Assembly: GCA_002633005.1 (NCBI GenBank)
Contig: NMRA01000271.1
Coordinates: 218,215-282,214, forward strand
From: Phoronis australis
Taxonomy: Eukaryota > Phoronida > Phoronidae
Length of the DNA stretch: 64,000 bases
Direction of reading: 5' to 3'
Below are positions 36,106 to 48,391 of this stretch, in pieces. The notes under the pieces were generated by a model. The model ran no database searches. It saw only the letters and a list, made by a program, of their open reading frames with translations, and was not told the DNA's origin. The stretch's first letter is position 1, and every line of letters starts with the position of its first letter. Both the position numbers and the translations under genes were made by a program.

Positions 36106-39100
36106 CACTATTAGGAACAGGATACAAACTGCAAATTAACTGAGGTTGCAGTCTTGGCGATATATGGTCACGCATTACAAGCAGACCACACCAGAGTTAC
36201 TCACCAGTGTTTTGACTCTACCCAACACTCACGCGCTGTTACAGCAAATAGTTTGAGGCTTGTTCGGACTTGACTTGAGAGTCAACGTTATCTAAATCCT
36301 CTCTGGAGAATTCTTAGGAAACTATCTGAAAATCGATTGCCACCAGTGCTTGGTAACAAAATGGTTGTAGTCACTTGAACTAGAACATTATTTATTTAAT
36401 ATTGAATCAATTGATAACAATCGAGACCATGTACACGATTGTTTGAAGACTATAGACTAAACCAACAAGGTGGGTTCACACCGCTATAATAACATAGAAT
36501 TACGTCACTTTTTATCTAAATACATCAACACTCATAAACATCACGTCGAAAACTATATTGAGCATTATGTGCAGGCCCATTTCCCAGAATTGTCAAAAAA
36601 TCTACTTTTCCAACTCACAAATCTCTCCAATTTTAGACAAAAGTAAAAGGCAAAATTTGACTTTCTTCATTTTTCAAACGTTTCTACGTTGCTGTTAACG
36701 CGTACTTCAAATCTAGTATTACAACTCTCAGCAAGTATCGCATTTGCAGACGGAAATTAAAAAAAACTGCTCGGGTTACTTACTAATACCATCTGCACTT
36801 TCAACGAACATTGCAATCAGTTTCTGTTACCGCAACGCTGTTTTCCGCAACATGAGTTTCATGCACCTGCCTAGAGCTCAATGCAACCAATTGGAAAAAA
36901 TTAGTCACTTTCCCAGCGCAAATTAACTTTAGATCACTGTGAATGTTTGGCGTCTCAGTTTAACGAACAAGGGTTTCCATACAAGCCTCCAACATTTTGG
37001 ACGAGCGATTTCATCAGCATAGACATAAATTTTGTGTTGTGGTGTACACAGCAACATGGTGGCCCAGGCATTTAGATGAATGTCCCCACACCTGTAAACA
37101 CGCAGTTGGGTTTTCAAAAAGCTGTTTGTGCAAGCAACTTCCAAGTCTGAACTGGGCCAAGGAGCAGTTGACAGATCTGCTGTCAGCAGGTGCAGACAAT
37201 CCTTGCTGTGTTGAGCGACCAGCTAAAAATACAAATCTCACCAATTTAGAACCCAGTGTGGCAAACGAGTGAAATTTTATTCTTTTCGATAAAAGATGTG
37301 TAGCACCAAATTAACAGTTTTCCATGTTCAAGTTCTGTATCATAGCAACAACCAAATGATATTTTGAAAAATGTACACATTCACGATGGAAGGACAATTC
37401 TGGCAATTTATCAATTTGAAATTTCCTCAAATTTCAGCAAAAATAATGTCCAATTTTGACATTTTTTTCATCCATCTTGCCAAAAATGTTCAAAATTCAC
37501 TTTTGTGTTCGCTGATGACAGTTGTACTTTGTAGTTTTCAAATAATAAAGTACAATAGTCTTCTTGTTTACTCTTGTTGAAAATATTAATAAAATAAAGT
37601 TCCAATGTTCCGTCATAATGCGTTCTAATTGAAAGAAACTTCACCATATTTTTGTCCAAAATTGATGAGGTTGTATAATATATGCGTGAATGGTCAAAGG
37701 AAATGAACCCTTGCTTTACCTGGGCCACAAACGAGTAAAAATAATACTATGCTAATGTATAGCAGGAACTGAATGACAACGCTATTTGAACATCATCTAC
37801 ACTAAACGAAGTGTAGTTGTATTCAATGACAAGTTGTAAATGTGAAAACAAACAATTCTGCAAATAAGTGACCTTTGCACTAATGACCTACCTTTGGGGC
37901 TCACATAACCCGCATCATGCAGTATTATTCCCCAACACCAAATCATGACACTTACTGGATACGGTTGAGTGATTTACGACGGATCATTTTCTACGTAAAA
38001 CTCCTTCGTAAAATTATTTGGCAATTTTGAATCGACTTCATATTCATGTCCTCTCTATATGTTGTGTTTCAACTAATTCGACCATACAATCACAGAGATA
38101 AGGATATAAGGAATTAGCAAGTTCCACTAATGCAAAACCAAAAGTGACACATGTGCCAGTTCAATGATACCCCCCCCCTGATATCTCTTACGTAAATATA
38201 TGGAACAAAAGAACAATAACTATTATCCAGATAGCAATCAATTTTCCAGACTTCAGGGCTGTTATCTTTGGTGACTATTTAGTGCATGTACCTTATTTTT
38301 ACTTTAGAAGGACTTCCCAGTGTGTGGTTATAATTCACCCTCCTTGGAGTAAGAGATTTTTGTGAGTGGTAACATTTTTTTCCGTGCTTGATAAGTGTTT
38401 TGTCAAGTGAGATAGCAAGTTCTGCTTCGGTTCGGAGAAACAGTTGCGTAGACTGTGGGGTAATGGTCGGATACAACGTGCCCGAATTTTGAGGACCAGT
38501 TGTCTCCCCTGAGTACCGGGCATCAAACTGGTTCTCAAATTACGGGCACGTTATATTCGACTACTGCTGACTGGGTTTGTTTCCCCAACCTGTGTACCTG
38601 AACTACCCCGACTGACTTCCTGTTTAGATCCGAGCCTCTGTCTGAGGGCTTTGACATGATTAAGGGTATTAGGACCTTTATCGACCAGGTTGTGTAGTTA
38701 GCTACATATCAGCAGAACTGTGGATTTTAACTCAGGAAAAGTATACCAAAGTGAAAGGCGTGTAGAGTTTGTGGAAATATACCATCGTACCATGAGCAAC
38801 TGCTTGACAGTGCAACCTCATTGGTTCTCTAAATTGGAAATCGCATTTTGAAAGTTTTGCTAACAAATCACTATGGTCAAGATTATGATCAATTTTTTTC
38901 AATTTGGGGCACAATGTGTACACACAAAATTTTGTTTAGTCAACTTATTATATACCATTTTACTAGGTTTCCCATTACTCTTATTGTGACTTCTTAGCTA
39001 TCATCAAACAACAATGTAAAATGATAAAATGTTGAGTTAATAAAAATGTTGTAAGCCTCCAAAAATTGCAATTTCTACATATTTTGGCAATTACTTTTCT

Positions 39101-39402
39101 ACATTTGAAGAATTTTTAGTGTACATGGCATATAAGATGCATTTCAGAACACAATTTCCTTGAAAAACTGCAAATGGCACACTGACTGATTCCCTTCGAA
39201 TTTTTTTGGAAGAATTACAATTTCCAAGTCATAATCGATCAAAGGAAAATGAAACTTAAATACCCATGTTCTGTTCACTAAATGAGTATGTCCAGCGATA
39301 CAGACTTTTTGAAAGGATTACAAGTCACATCATACCTGTCAAGTCACCCACATTTGACAGGGGGCTCACAAAGTGATCTATATTCTGCACACTTGGCGCC
39401 AT
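36106..39402 (-). CDS. unrecognised multi-exon gene, 5' block with start codon
   Basis: The start ATG is at 39402-39400 in the context ACCATGG. Exon 39402-39336 reads MAPSVQNIDHFVSPLSNVGD and ends at ACAG/GTATGA. It joins in phase to exon 37954-37892 (CWGIILHDAGYVSPK; AAAG/GTAGGT). A second in-phase chain is 37151-37092 (FRLGSCLHKQLFENPTACLQ), 36823-36784 (KLIAMFVESADGI), 36235-36205 (RECWVESKH) and 36128-36106. The joint between the two chains is unresolved: phase 1 meets phase 0, so an exon between 37.2 and 37.9 kb has been missed. The start codon, donor strength and the shared strand and direction link this block to the exons further down. No domain was recognised. Confidence 0.5.
37235..37370 (+). 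repeat. dispersed repeat family E, partial copy
   Basis: Shares ATCTCACCAA-TTAGAAC, GTAGCACCAAATTAA and TTCCATGTTC-AGTT blocks with 20165-20290. Confidence 0.4.
38466..38561. mobile_element. foldback element family F, copy 3
   Basis: The arms GTCGGATACAACGTGCCCG and CGGGCACGTTATATTCGAC pair, and pairing continues inward through TTTGAGGACCAGTT / AACTGGTTCTCAAA. It is the longest paired copy of the four. Confidence 0.8.
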
Positions 39403-39646
39403 GGTTCTTTTCACACACATTTCAATAATTCGTTCACATGGATGTCTATTTTAGTTATCTTTTCTCAATATAGTCAATGTCTAGCATTCCTTTACTCTCA
39501 AAATCCAGTTTTGATATCTGGTCCAGCTAGCGTTTTAAGCCGACAGTAAGTTAACATGAGGTCGTCGGAGTTGGTACTACTCAAAGGGCATCTGGGAATT
39601 AACACTGATCACAATATTAATTGCAGGGTGAGCTCCTTTTCAAAAC
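39403..39646. promoter_or_regulatory. putative bidirectional promoter with ZNF143/SBS-like motif
   Basis: Only 244 bases separate the minus-strand start ATG (39402) from the plus-strand candidate ATG (39647). On the minus strand, 39600-39580 reads AATTCCCAGATGCCCTTTGA, close to the SBS motif bound by ZNF143/THAP11-type factors (TTCCCA-x-ATGC core), which is common in shared promoters. That the two genes use one promoter is inference. A complicating detail is TTAATTGCAG, a possible acceptor, just before 39628. Confidence 0.4.
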
Positions 39647-39779
39647 ATGAATAATCCGCAAAGTGCAGGTGATGCCGTGCATCACCATAGAACAATTATT
39701 TTGAAAACAAATGAAGTTCTGGATGCACTGATCCCTAATCTCCAGCATACCCTTGACAGATCTGCCAGCATGTCAAAAA
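39647..39779 (+). CDS. candidate first coding exon of a plus-strand gene
   Basis: An ATG opens a frame reading MNNPQSAGDAVHHHRTIIL and NEVLDALIPNLQHTLDRSAS up to a possible donor AAAAA/GTAAAA at 39780, phase 1. Codon use looks more protein-like than in the bases that follow. Whether it belongs to the gene with exons from 42555 is not shown, because intermediate exons were not resolved. The exon may alternatively run to a GAG/GTACGA donor near 39917. Confidence 0.35.
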
Positions 39780-39949
39780 GTAAAATTTTTATTTTTTCAA
39801 AATGGACGTGCGCATGTCAACCCGAGATACTCAATGAGAGTTTGATTTTCTTATCATTTTGGTGTTTAACCTTCCAACTCTTGCTGCCCTGTGATTTTCT
39901 GCTAAGGGCAATAGAGGTACGATTCTTAGATTTAAAGAAATAACACCCG

Positions 39950-42550
39950 ATCGCCCCAGCTATGCATGAGGAATGAACACTACAAAATAAGACTCCTAAG
40001 GGTCACCAAACAAAGCTTTGCAATTCATAACCAACTGTGTGTCCTGGCATTAAATTTTGCATACATTAGGCAGTTGCGGACATCTTGACAAGGCCATCAA
40101 TCTTTGGGCTGAATATCGACCGTTCCCCTTCAAAAAATAGTGAAAAATCACATGAAATTCCCGTCACGATGCCCAAAAATTCTCATCAAGTGATTGAAAA
40201 ATTCGCCTCGAGGTTCAAATCACTTGTAACTCACACAGGTGATAACCTGAAAGTGTAAAAAAATATTAGTTTTGGCTAATTGAGCCAGCCCCTATGAGGG
40301 TTTGCAACATAATGGGGGTACTATTAGTGGTGATCGGGAAGTGGAATTTTCCCCTCACCCTGAAATATTCCCCTCTCGTATCACCCTGAAATATTCCCCT
40401 CAGAGGGCACGGGCACATTTCCCTTTGGGTTCTGAATGATACGGCAGAGGAATAAGTTCGAACTGCAACAGCAGCATAACTTAGAAATGTCTACGGAACC
40501 CCCCAACTAATTAAGTAACTTTTCAAACAATAATTATCACCAGGAGCTAGAAAACACGTTGAATTCAGTCTTCTTACCAGAGCAGTTTACCAAATTTCCT
40601 GTTAAAAAATGTCTGTACCAAGCCATGTTTTTTCAGGCCAATGTCACAGCTTATTTTGGTCAGCTGATCGACCTACATAAACCAATCTGCATATCTATGA
40701 CAAAACACTGAGGGAGGTTTGACAGTGTTTTTGTATCCAATCTATTATTCATATGTAACTGTTTCCTTACATATCTTTAGTATATACATTATTTTATCAA
40801 CCCAAAGGTTACAAATCAGTCAAGAGCATTCCCATTACAGGGTGATGGCGTGTCTGTCTTTGACTTAGGAGAAATGGCTATGTATATTGTGTTGGTTGTT
40901 TTCTACCGCTGACAATTTCCATCCATCAAAACCACAACAATACTCATTGGCAAAGCAGGAATATACTTCTGAGTTCCTTATGAAAGTTGAACAGCGAAGC
41001 CTTTGACTTTGCTGGAATCTGGCATCTGGGTTCGGGATGAGATTTCAGGACCCAGGCTCTCACTTAGTGAAAATTCATGAAAGCCTAAACATTCGAGGCG
41101 ATTCGAGGCGATTCCAGGACACAACATCACTGGAACGTGGAATTCGGGAAAACACTATAGTACGTGGACCGTCGTCAACCTCACCCTGACACGGAAACTG
41201 ACCACTGCTGACTGGCAACGTTTACTTGTTGACAACACGGTGACAGTCGAGAGTCAAACCTGAAAATGTTCTGCTTCCCTAAAGCAATACAAGTTTCCCC
41301 AGTAAATATCCGATAATGAAACAACAAGAAAACTATTGCCTTTTTGAACCCTTACTGAAGGAAAGAGAATACTTACCAAGAAAAGAGAAAAACAGTTAAC
41401 TGTTACGATTAACGAGGAGTTTCATTTAAATCCTGAGGTGAGTCACTGTTGTATTTGAGAGCTGTCCTCGGGTGACCTCTCCAAAGGTCTCTTCAAATCA
41501 CGCGATTGCTTAATCCTGGTGGTTAAACTGCGAACTAACTTTGTTGTGTAATTTAACGGTAGTATCAAGTATCTATGACAAGGCAGTAGAATTGTAGAAA
41601 ATGTCAAAATTTATAAAAAAAAAACAAGAACGAAACAATTATTTAGAACACGAATATTGATATTGAAATTTGGTTATGTTGATAATGTCTTTGTCTTTCC
41701 TTGACTTGTCATATAGTCAAAAGTTTTATCCCATAAGCGTTGAATCTAGTGTAGAGGGAAATACGGCAATTTATTAACAACTTAGGTCTCAGTCGATGAC
41801 GCGGAATAATGTCTCGCGGGATATTACTTCATGAACGCCACTCTCGGTACGTTTTGTGTATGTATTCTACGGATTGTCAACTTTCGGAAAACTTGAAATT
41901 TTCTAGTGCTCCATTAAGTTTAGTAAGTTACGGGTAAACGCAAAGGCTTACCCGGTGTGAGCTACGAAGATAACACTAGCTCAGAATACAAAACTAGTGT
42001 AAATTCAAGTATGACAAACGCTCATCAATGTGTTTCAACCCTGTTGCGAAGGAACTCTTGACCATTATAACCCGGATTTTTAGTTGGGGGCAGGGTACAG
42101 GAATAACTAGAATTCCGAAACATGCGCGCACCCAGCCTAAAATGTAGGGATGCAGTGGTCTCGAATTTTTGGGTTTGTGTATCTTATTACTAAAAAAACG
42201 GTAAACGGGCCGGGGTTCGTTCAAGGCCTATGCAATGCGCATTCGCCCCCGGACCCCCCTCGGGTGCGCGCATATGCTAATCAGCAGTTCGCATCCCGAA
42301 CTGCCAAATTGCATCTGNCTGTCGGCGCTTAGCAGCTTAGACATAAAACTAGGTTATCTATGAACTTTTTTTAAAAATTGCAATTGAGTGAAGTAGGCAA
42401 GGACGTTGTCTTATGGCAGAGGCTTCGCAAAACACCTTCTGAAATTCTCCTTTCCTAAAAACATAGCTTCCATAAGTCTCGAAATCAGCACTCGGCACTG
42501 TCACTCGCATGAACTTTGCTATGTGGCGAATAAGAATCGTTCGCTTTTTT
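39950..42550. other. mostly no recognised feature; possible small exon at 41394-41435
   Basis: A strong plus-strand donor (CCTGAG/GTGAGT) ends an open stretch reading LTVTINEEFHLNPE at 41394-41435, but its acceptor lacks a pyrimidine tract. The remainder shows no gene or repeat pair. A single N lies at 42318. Confidence 0.25.
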
Positions 42551-42554
42551 CCAG

Positions 42555-45500
42555 ACAACGACATCCTTTTATGACGGAATTATTACTCCACTGGACAAGA
42601 GAGTAAACATGACAGGTCCGCATGGATCCTCTCGTTGTGTTTATTATCGCGTCCTTTTGCCTTCATGTCTGCTGTAACTTCGTTAGTGTCTACCACGACA
42701 GGGCCATGAACGGAGAGTCCTGGTTAGGCCGCATTGCTTACTGCAAATGAAATTAAAAATCGGGGTCATGTCCTGCACATTAGCGTAGAATTCTTATGCG
42801 CCTGTAAAAAAATACATTATGGAAGTCTGATTTCTGTCTGAGTGTACTAATGCGTTTGTAGGGTCGTCTATTGAAATGCTGATAGTCAACGATCAATGTC
42901 GTCATTTTTAATTGTTGTCGTCTGCATTCTTTTATATGTAGGACATTGACAAAAAACTGGAGTATATTCCTGGGGCAAGAATGTGATTATCGATCCTACA
43001 AAATGTGAGTCCGTTTGAGCTTTATCACACCGAAATGACAAAAAGCATTAAGCGCGTGTGTGCAATTTAGATTCAAGACAATACTTTTTAAAAATTTCTC
43101 ATCAAGCGTTCCGCATATAAGCACGTGCGGGCAATACGTCACTTACACGCGTTGGTAGACTCATCCCTTTGTATATGCGCCTATTTTCTTTGAGTCCTGT
43201 CCAGTAATCGGTGGTTTTCATGTAAAAATTCAAAATTAAATTGTATGCACGTTAAAATCTACTGTTTTGTCACTTACATTACAAGTTAAGGTTGTTGTGC
43301 AAAAAATTTGAAAGCGCAGGAAACGACGGTAATTCCAAATATAGGCACAGCATGTGCGCACGCACAAGTTGTTTTTGGGTCGTCGCACCAAAAAACCCTT
43401 TCACCGACAATGTCTTTGACATTTTAGGAAAATGTCACTGAGAATAAATGAGGCCAAAGTATTGCTGCAGCGCCAACGTATCTTGAGAAACAACTTTTCT
43501 GACATTTTCTGTTCTTGTTTTGTGCGAAAAGATTTAGTTTGTTCTTCATGTCACCAGCATTAAATATAAAAGTCTTACCTTAAAATTTCACCAATCAGCC
43601 AAAAACACAACAGGAAAAGATGACATTGTGTCACATCAATCGAAATAAAAATATTAAAACAAAAGCTGGTATTTGTCTAGTTGAAAAAGAAATTTTTTGT
43701 CGAGTTTCCAACCCTCAAAGCGAGTCCCAAAGTTTTCGAAATATTCTAAGCAGCAAATCATGTACTTTTTTAATGGAGGTAAGCCGCGATATCTCGAGTT
43801 CGTACTTAAGTAAAATACAAAATGTCAAAATATTTAGAGATCGAGTTCAGAGACTAGATCCGGGGCACCGATCTAGAGATAACAGCACAATATGACGTCA
43901 TTCATAAAAGTATTCTCCATTCTCTTTTTCTATAATGTACCTGATCACACAACATTTACTGCCGTCCTTTTAGATGGTCGTTAGATTTGGGAGCTGTCGA
44001 TCAGACCATCTGGCCAGTATATTGGCTCTCCTCGTGTGAACGCAGTTGGTTACAGAATTTTGGAACCCTTATCGTTCCCACTCTCACAACAATCGGGAAA
44101 CAGGCAAACCTGTTCGGATGGGTAAGTCATAAATTCAATTTTTAAATTAAATTTCAAAGTTAAGTTTTAAATGAATCTTTCAACATTTAAAAATGTTAAA
44201 ACATATGGCTTAAAAGGAAAATACCACGTGCTGTATGCAAGGATTATTCGTTCGTGGATGAAACCATTTGAAAATGTACATTAACTAGCAGTCAGTTGGT
44301 AACAAAATTTATTTGGCCAGTTTTAAAACAAGTTCTGGATCAACATTCCGTAGGTACAACTTATTCACAATGTTGGTGCTAAATCCACACGTGTAATTGC
44401 CCCACCCAAATCTTTTATAGCTTTGGTACTTTTCAGTTTATCCACGTTATCGCTATCCTGGTGTGCCGACAATGTATTAAACTCTTGAACATTCGCTGGA
44501 AAACCATTCATCAATGTCTGAGGTAATGTTTGGGGAGCAAGTATGAATGTTATTTTGTTTACGTTTCTAATCAACAAACGTGTGGAATTCCAGGAGCTCA
44601 AATATGCAGTCATAGTATAATTGATATTAAGCATTCTTATCCAGGCACACTTACCTCGATGTTCTTATTCTCTCAATAGCAAATCGCAGTTCTTTTATTG
44701 TGTAAAATAATGCCTAATGTATAATTTTTGCAAGCTTCACCAAATTGGGGTTGTTAGCTTGCAGAATCGGATGGTGAAGTCGACAGTGCATGCTGCTGCC
44801 ATCTGTGATCAGCTGAAGGAAATATTACAAACAGCTCACCGACAGCAGAAGTACGTATTTATATAAATAGCAAGATGCCTTTATTTTTATTGATGACTTA
44901 ATTAAAACAAAATTGTTTTGCCTCTCACGGCTGACCGTATATTATTTTGTTCGCGACTCCATACTTCATGGTGACAAGGTGTTAGTTTGTGTGTATAAAT
45001 TTTTATTTAGTGGGCTCTGAGTTCCCGTTTTATTAGCTCTCACGAGGTCTCTTATACACGTGAATTGTACGTCATTGCTACTTTTATCTTGTGTTTACTT
45101 GATGTCGATAAAGTTTCTTATTTTTTTTTACTTACTTTCCTTCCCTGCGTCTCAGCGGAGGACGGCGAGTGAAGGGAAACAAGAATAAGAACCCGGCGAA
45201 ATTCGTTGGCTATACAAAAATTCATCGAATTGTCGCGGGATTCATGGGCGAATTTCTAGTTTAACTTGTGCACTCTTCGACTTGGTGAAATTCGCATTCC
45301 TCTTTTCTCAGTCGTCATTTAAGCCCTCCGATGGCCTCCCACTTCAGCAAAAGCAAAATTCGTTGAAAAATGAATTTAGATTCTCTAACCCCAAATCAAG
45401 TGTAACATTCTATGTCGTTGACACGTGTTTGTATTCAATAGGTGCACCTCCCCTGTTCAAAACTTTACTCCCAAACTTGTGGCGCCATCTTGGTACAGTG

Positions 45501-45946
45501 TTGACTTCGTGAGTGGCGAGTACGTGGGACCGGCTATTGTGCGCACGTGGCACCTACGAGGTATGCCACGTGACGAAATAAAGAAACGTCTGATGGAGCG
45601 TTACCAGGCAGCAAATAACGATAAAGTGAGTTGGACCAAATATGTTGATTCGAGAGACTGACCTTGCAAAGACGCCATAGTCTGCCTATGTCTCGTACTT
45701 CTTCCACGTTTCGAATACTAAATCCATATGGGCTTCTCCGAACTAAAAACTTGATTTTACTTGGCAATAAGTTGTCTTGGGTTTTAGTATTAGTTTCCAC
45801 CGAACTGCTTTTAAAATAACTTCATAGACGCTAATTTATTAATAAATTACCCTTTCCCCATTTTCCTTTCAGGACTTTGCATTCATCTCAAAATTACGTG
45901 ACGAAGCAGAATTTCTTTTCGGAACTGTCTGGATAAATACTCGAAT
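42555..45946 (+). CDS. unrecognised plus-strand gene, 6 phase-consistent exons
   Basis: The exons are 42555-42602, 42942-43004, 43974-44121, 44765-44850, 45442-45625 and 45873-45946. Phases are 1/2, 1/2, 1/0, 0/2, 1/0 and 0/2, so every junction is in frame. Splice sites are good, for example TTCTTTTATATGTAG and AAAT/GTGAGT, GGATGG/GTAAGT and CATTTTCCTTTCAG. The reading includes TKNWSIFLGQECDYRSYK, DLGAVDQTIWPVYWLSSCER, STVHAAAICDQLKEILQTAH, EYVGPAIVRTWHLRG and DFAFISKLRDEAEFLFGTVW. It is rich in Trp and has no signal peptide or clear membrane segment in what I can see. I do not recognise the family. The gene continues past 45946 in phase 2, and the start is unresolved. The first exon has a second open frame and is the weakest. 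Confidence 0.6.
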
Positions 45947-46496
45947 GTGAGTACTAGTACGCGACGTGGTCGATAAATATTACAATCAAATGTGATGGTC
46001 CATGGTCATGGGTATACTTGCAGTTTTCTTAAAGGAGACTGGCAGACTTGAAAACTTCCTTCACGAAGAACCATAACGAGGCTCTCGTGCTTTAGCTCAA
46101 GTGTTTTGTGCAATGGGCCCAACCATGATGCCTGCGCACGTCTGATGCACCGAAAATGACACCAGACCACCTGCACTGTATTTTTTGAAGTTGCAAGTTT
46201 TTCATGTTTTATAGCTCTGGTCAAAGTTAACAAAAATAATTTAAAAAACTGCGGTTTCAGCAGTAAAACCGGAAAATGTCCCTTTAAAGGGAGGCCCCGT
46301 TTTTAGCCAATTCTTCTTCCGTGTACCCTGTCTAACTTATCATTGGTGTCTCACTTGAGTGGTAAGAGCAGGATTCAAGTAAGAACAATTACTCACTGTG
46401 ACTTATCATCAAGATGTATTCTGGGGTTCGTGATGGAGACTACGCCTTGAGAGCCAGTAGTTTCATTGAAATTTTGGAGAATTAAGGCCCACTGTC

Positions 46497-46910
46497 GCTG
46501 GTTGCATGAAACGGTCCCAAATAGGGACTCAACTATGGTCCCTAAGTCTTTTTGCGTATTTGTGTCTTTATGGACTCAAAGATGCAATATTTTTTCTGTC
46601 ATTTCATCTTTATTGTGAGCTCCGCATTGATTAATGACATTTTCTAGTAACTTAACTAAATAACTGAGCTCAGAGTTCATCGAAAATAAATAGGGACTCA
46701 GTCCTTAACTGGGGGTGTTACATGAAAAGATCCCTAATTGTTTTCGATAATATTGACAATTCAACGTAAAGGTCACTCTCGATTTGTATCAAAATCAAAA
46801 ATTGTAATGAAACTAAAACAATACAAGAAAGGGCAACCGTTTTCACAAGTTCAAAAATAAGCAGATTTGGGGAACTTGAATCCCTATTTGGGACTGTTTC
46901 ATGCAATCGG
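46497..46910. mobile_element. MITE-like TIR element, family A copy 2
   Basis: The left end CTGGTTGCATGAAACGGTCC continues CAAATAGGGACTCAA. The right end is its inverted form (TTGAATCCCTATTTGGGACT then GTTTCATGCAATCGG), giving TIRs of about 35 bases with few mismatches. The body matches 2577-2999. This copy has the better preserved ends. Confidence 0.8.
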
Positions 46911-48390
46911 ACACAGGAAGTTATACCGGCCCAGTGCGTTAAAAAAAATCTCAATTTACATCCAAAACTGGAAAATCATCCCTCAGTGGCTACTGGTATT
47001 TGAAAGTGAACATCAACAAGCCTAAAGCACAAAAGCGTGTTTTTTCACAAACTTTTCCCAGTAGCACAGTGTCTTGGCTGAGAACATTTTCCACATGAGG
47101 AAACATGAAGCTTGGTGAGCAACCAGACAGAAATACTTCCACGGTCCGTGATTCATGACCCGGCCAAAAAAATTTATATGCAATAAAAAGATATGTGTCA
47201 TGAATGTCACACTTGATAATGTGTCTGTTTTGTACTAAACTATGAATATGGCTTGGTGATGTGAGGACGTTTAAGCTACATAAAAACAAGGAATTACTTC
47301 ACTGTGGAAAACTCGTGTTTTGTTTTTAAAAATTTGCATAGATATTTTAGATATATGCCAAAACAAGCGGTCAAAAATTACGTAATCTTTTTATAAAAAT
47401 TAAGCGCTAGTCACTTATGTTTAAAATTAGTACATGGTGAACGCCACTTTGGAACTGTTTCACAAATGCACCGTCCATGGGCCAATTTTTGCCACTGATA
47501 GACACAGAAATTTTCAGTACTAATGCGTTCCACACGTCGAAGACTCCTAAATCACATTCCGTATAAAGCTCTGATGTTTTCAGGCCGATGCCGTCCACTT
47601 CAGCGTGAAAATCAGACGACATGAATATTACCGTTCCGAAGAGATCGAGATAATAGATTTGACAAGTCATGATCACCAATCTGTGTCACTGGAGAACTAC
47701 TGTAGTCTAATAAAAGCATACGCACTACAGTTGCCTCGTCGTTTTAAGATTTAAAAACCCTGGCTGCATGAGTAGACATATTACATTTCCTGTCAACGCG
47801 GGACAGTTAGTAGCTTACATTTTCACCTGGTGGTCGTGCCGGCAACTAATACGGTAACCGATAGAGTTCCTCCTCTTTCCGGTCTATGAATTGAATTTTT
47901 TCAACACAGTGTTCAATCTTATCGAACGGAGAGAAGGAGTCATGCGACAAATATCGTAACATTTATCTTAAGTAAGTTTTGATTGTGGTCTCAGTAAATT
48001 AAATATCAGGTACAACGAGACGTTAGCCTCTGGTTACCAGGTATGGACGAGGAAAGGCAAATAAAATTTTCCTTAATTTGTAAATTAACAAAAACTCAAT
48101 AGAATTTCTCATGAAAAACTGCGCATACCAAGTTTTATCAGATTTTCTAAAAGTGTTATACACTAAAGTGCATAAGCGGATCGGTGTCCAAGAGACTCGA
48201 TCCGGTACATATCCCCGTTTCCTACAGACAAGACACAAAAACGCCGTCAGCCTGCCGTTTATAGGCGGAGATTTCCCGTGATTGTGCCCTCCTCAGATGT
48301 ATAAAACCGTCTATCTGAGTGCCCTCTCACGATATCCTACGTCCGCCAATGAAGTGCTCGTAAACTGTGAGTGTGAACCAACGATGCACG
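46911..48390. other. no gene recognised
   Basis: A minus-strand frame at 47407-47679 (90 codons) is open but shows no splice sites or domain. Nothing else is supportable. Confidence 0.3.
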
Positions 48391-48391
48391 A

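Noticed and set aside
36929-37272. Longer plus- and minus-strand frames around 37.1 kb as separate genes
   Set aside because: Only the minus-strand segment 37151-37092, bounded by a good acceptor and a moderate donor, fits the exon chain; the remainder is intron read-through.
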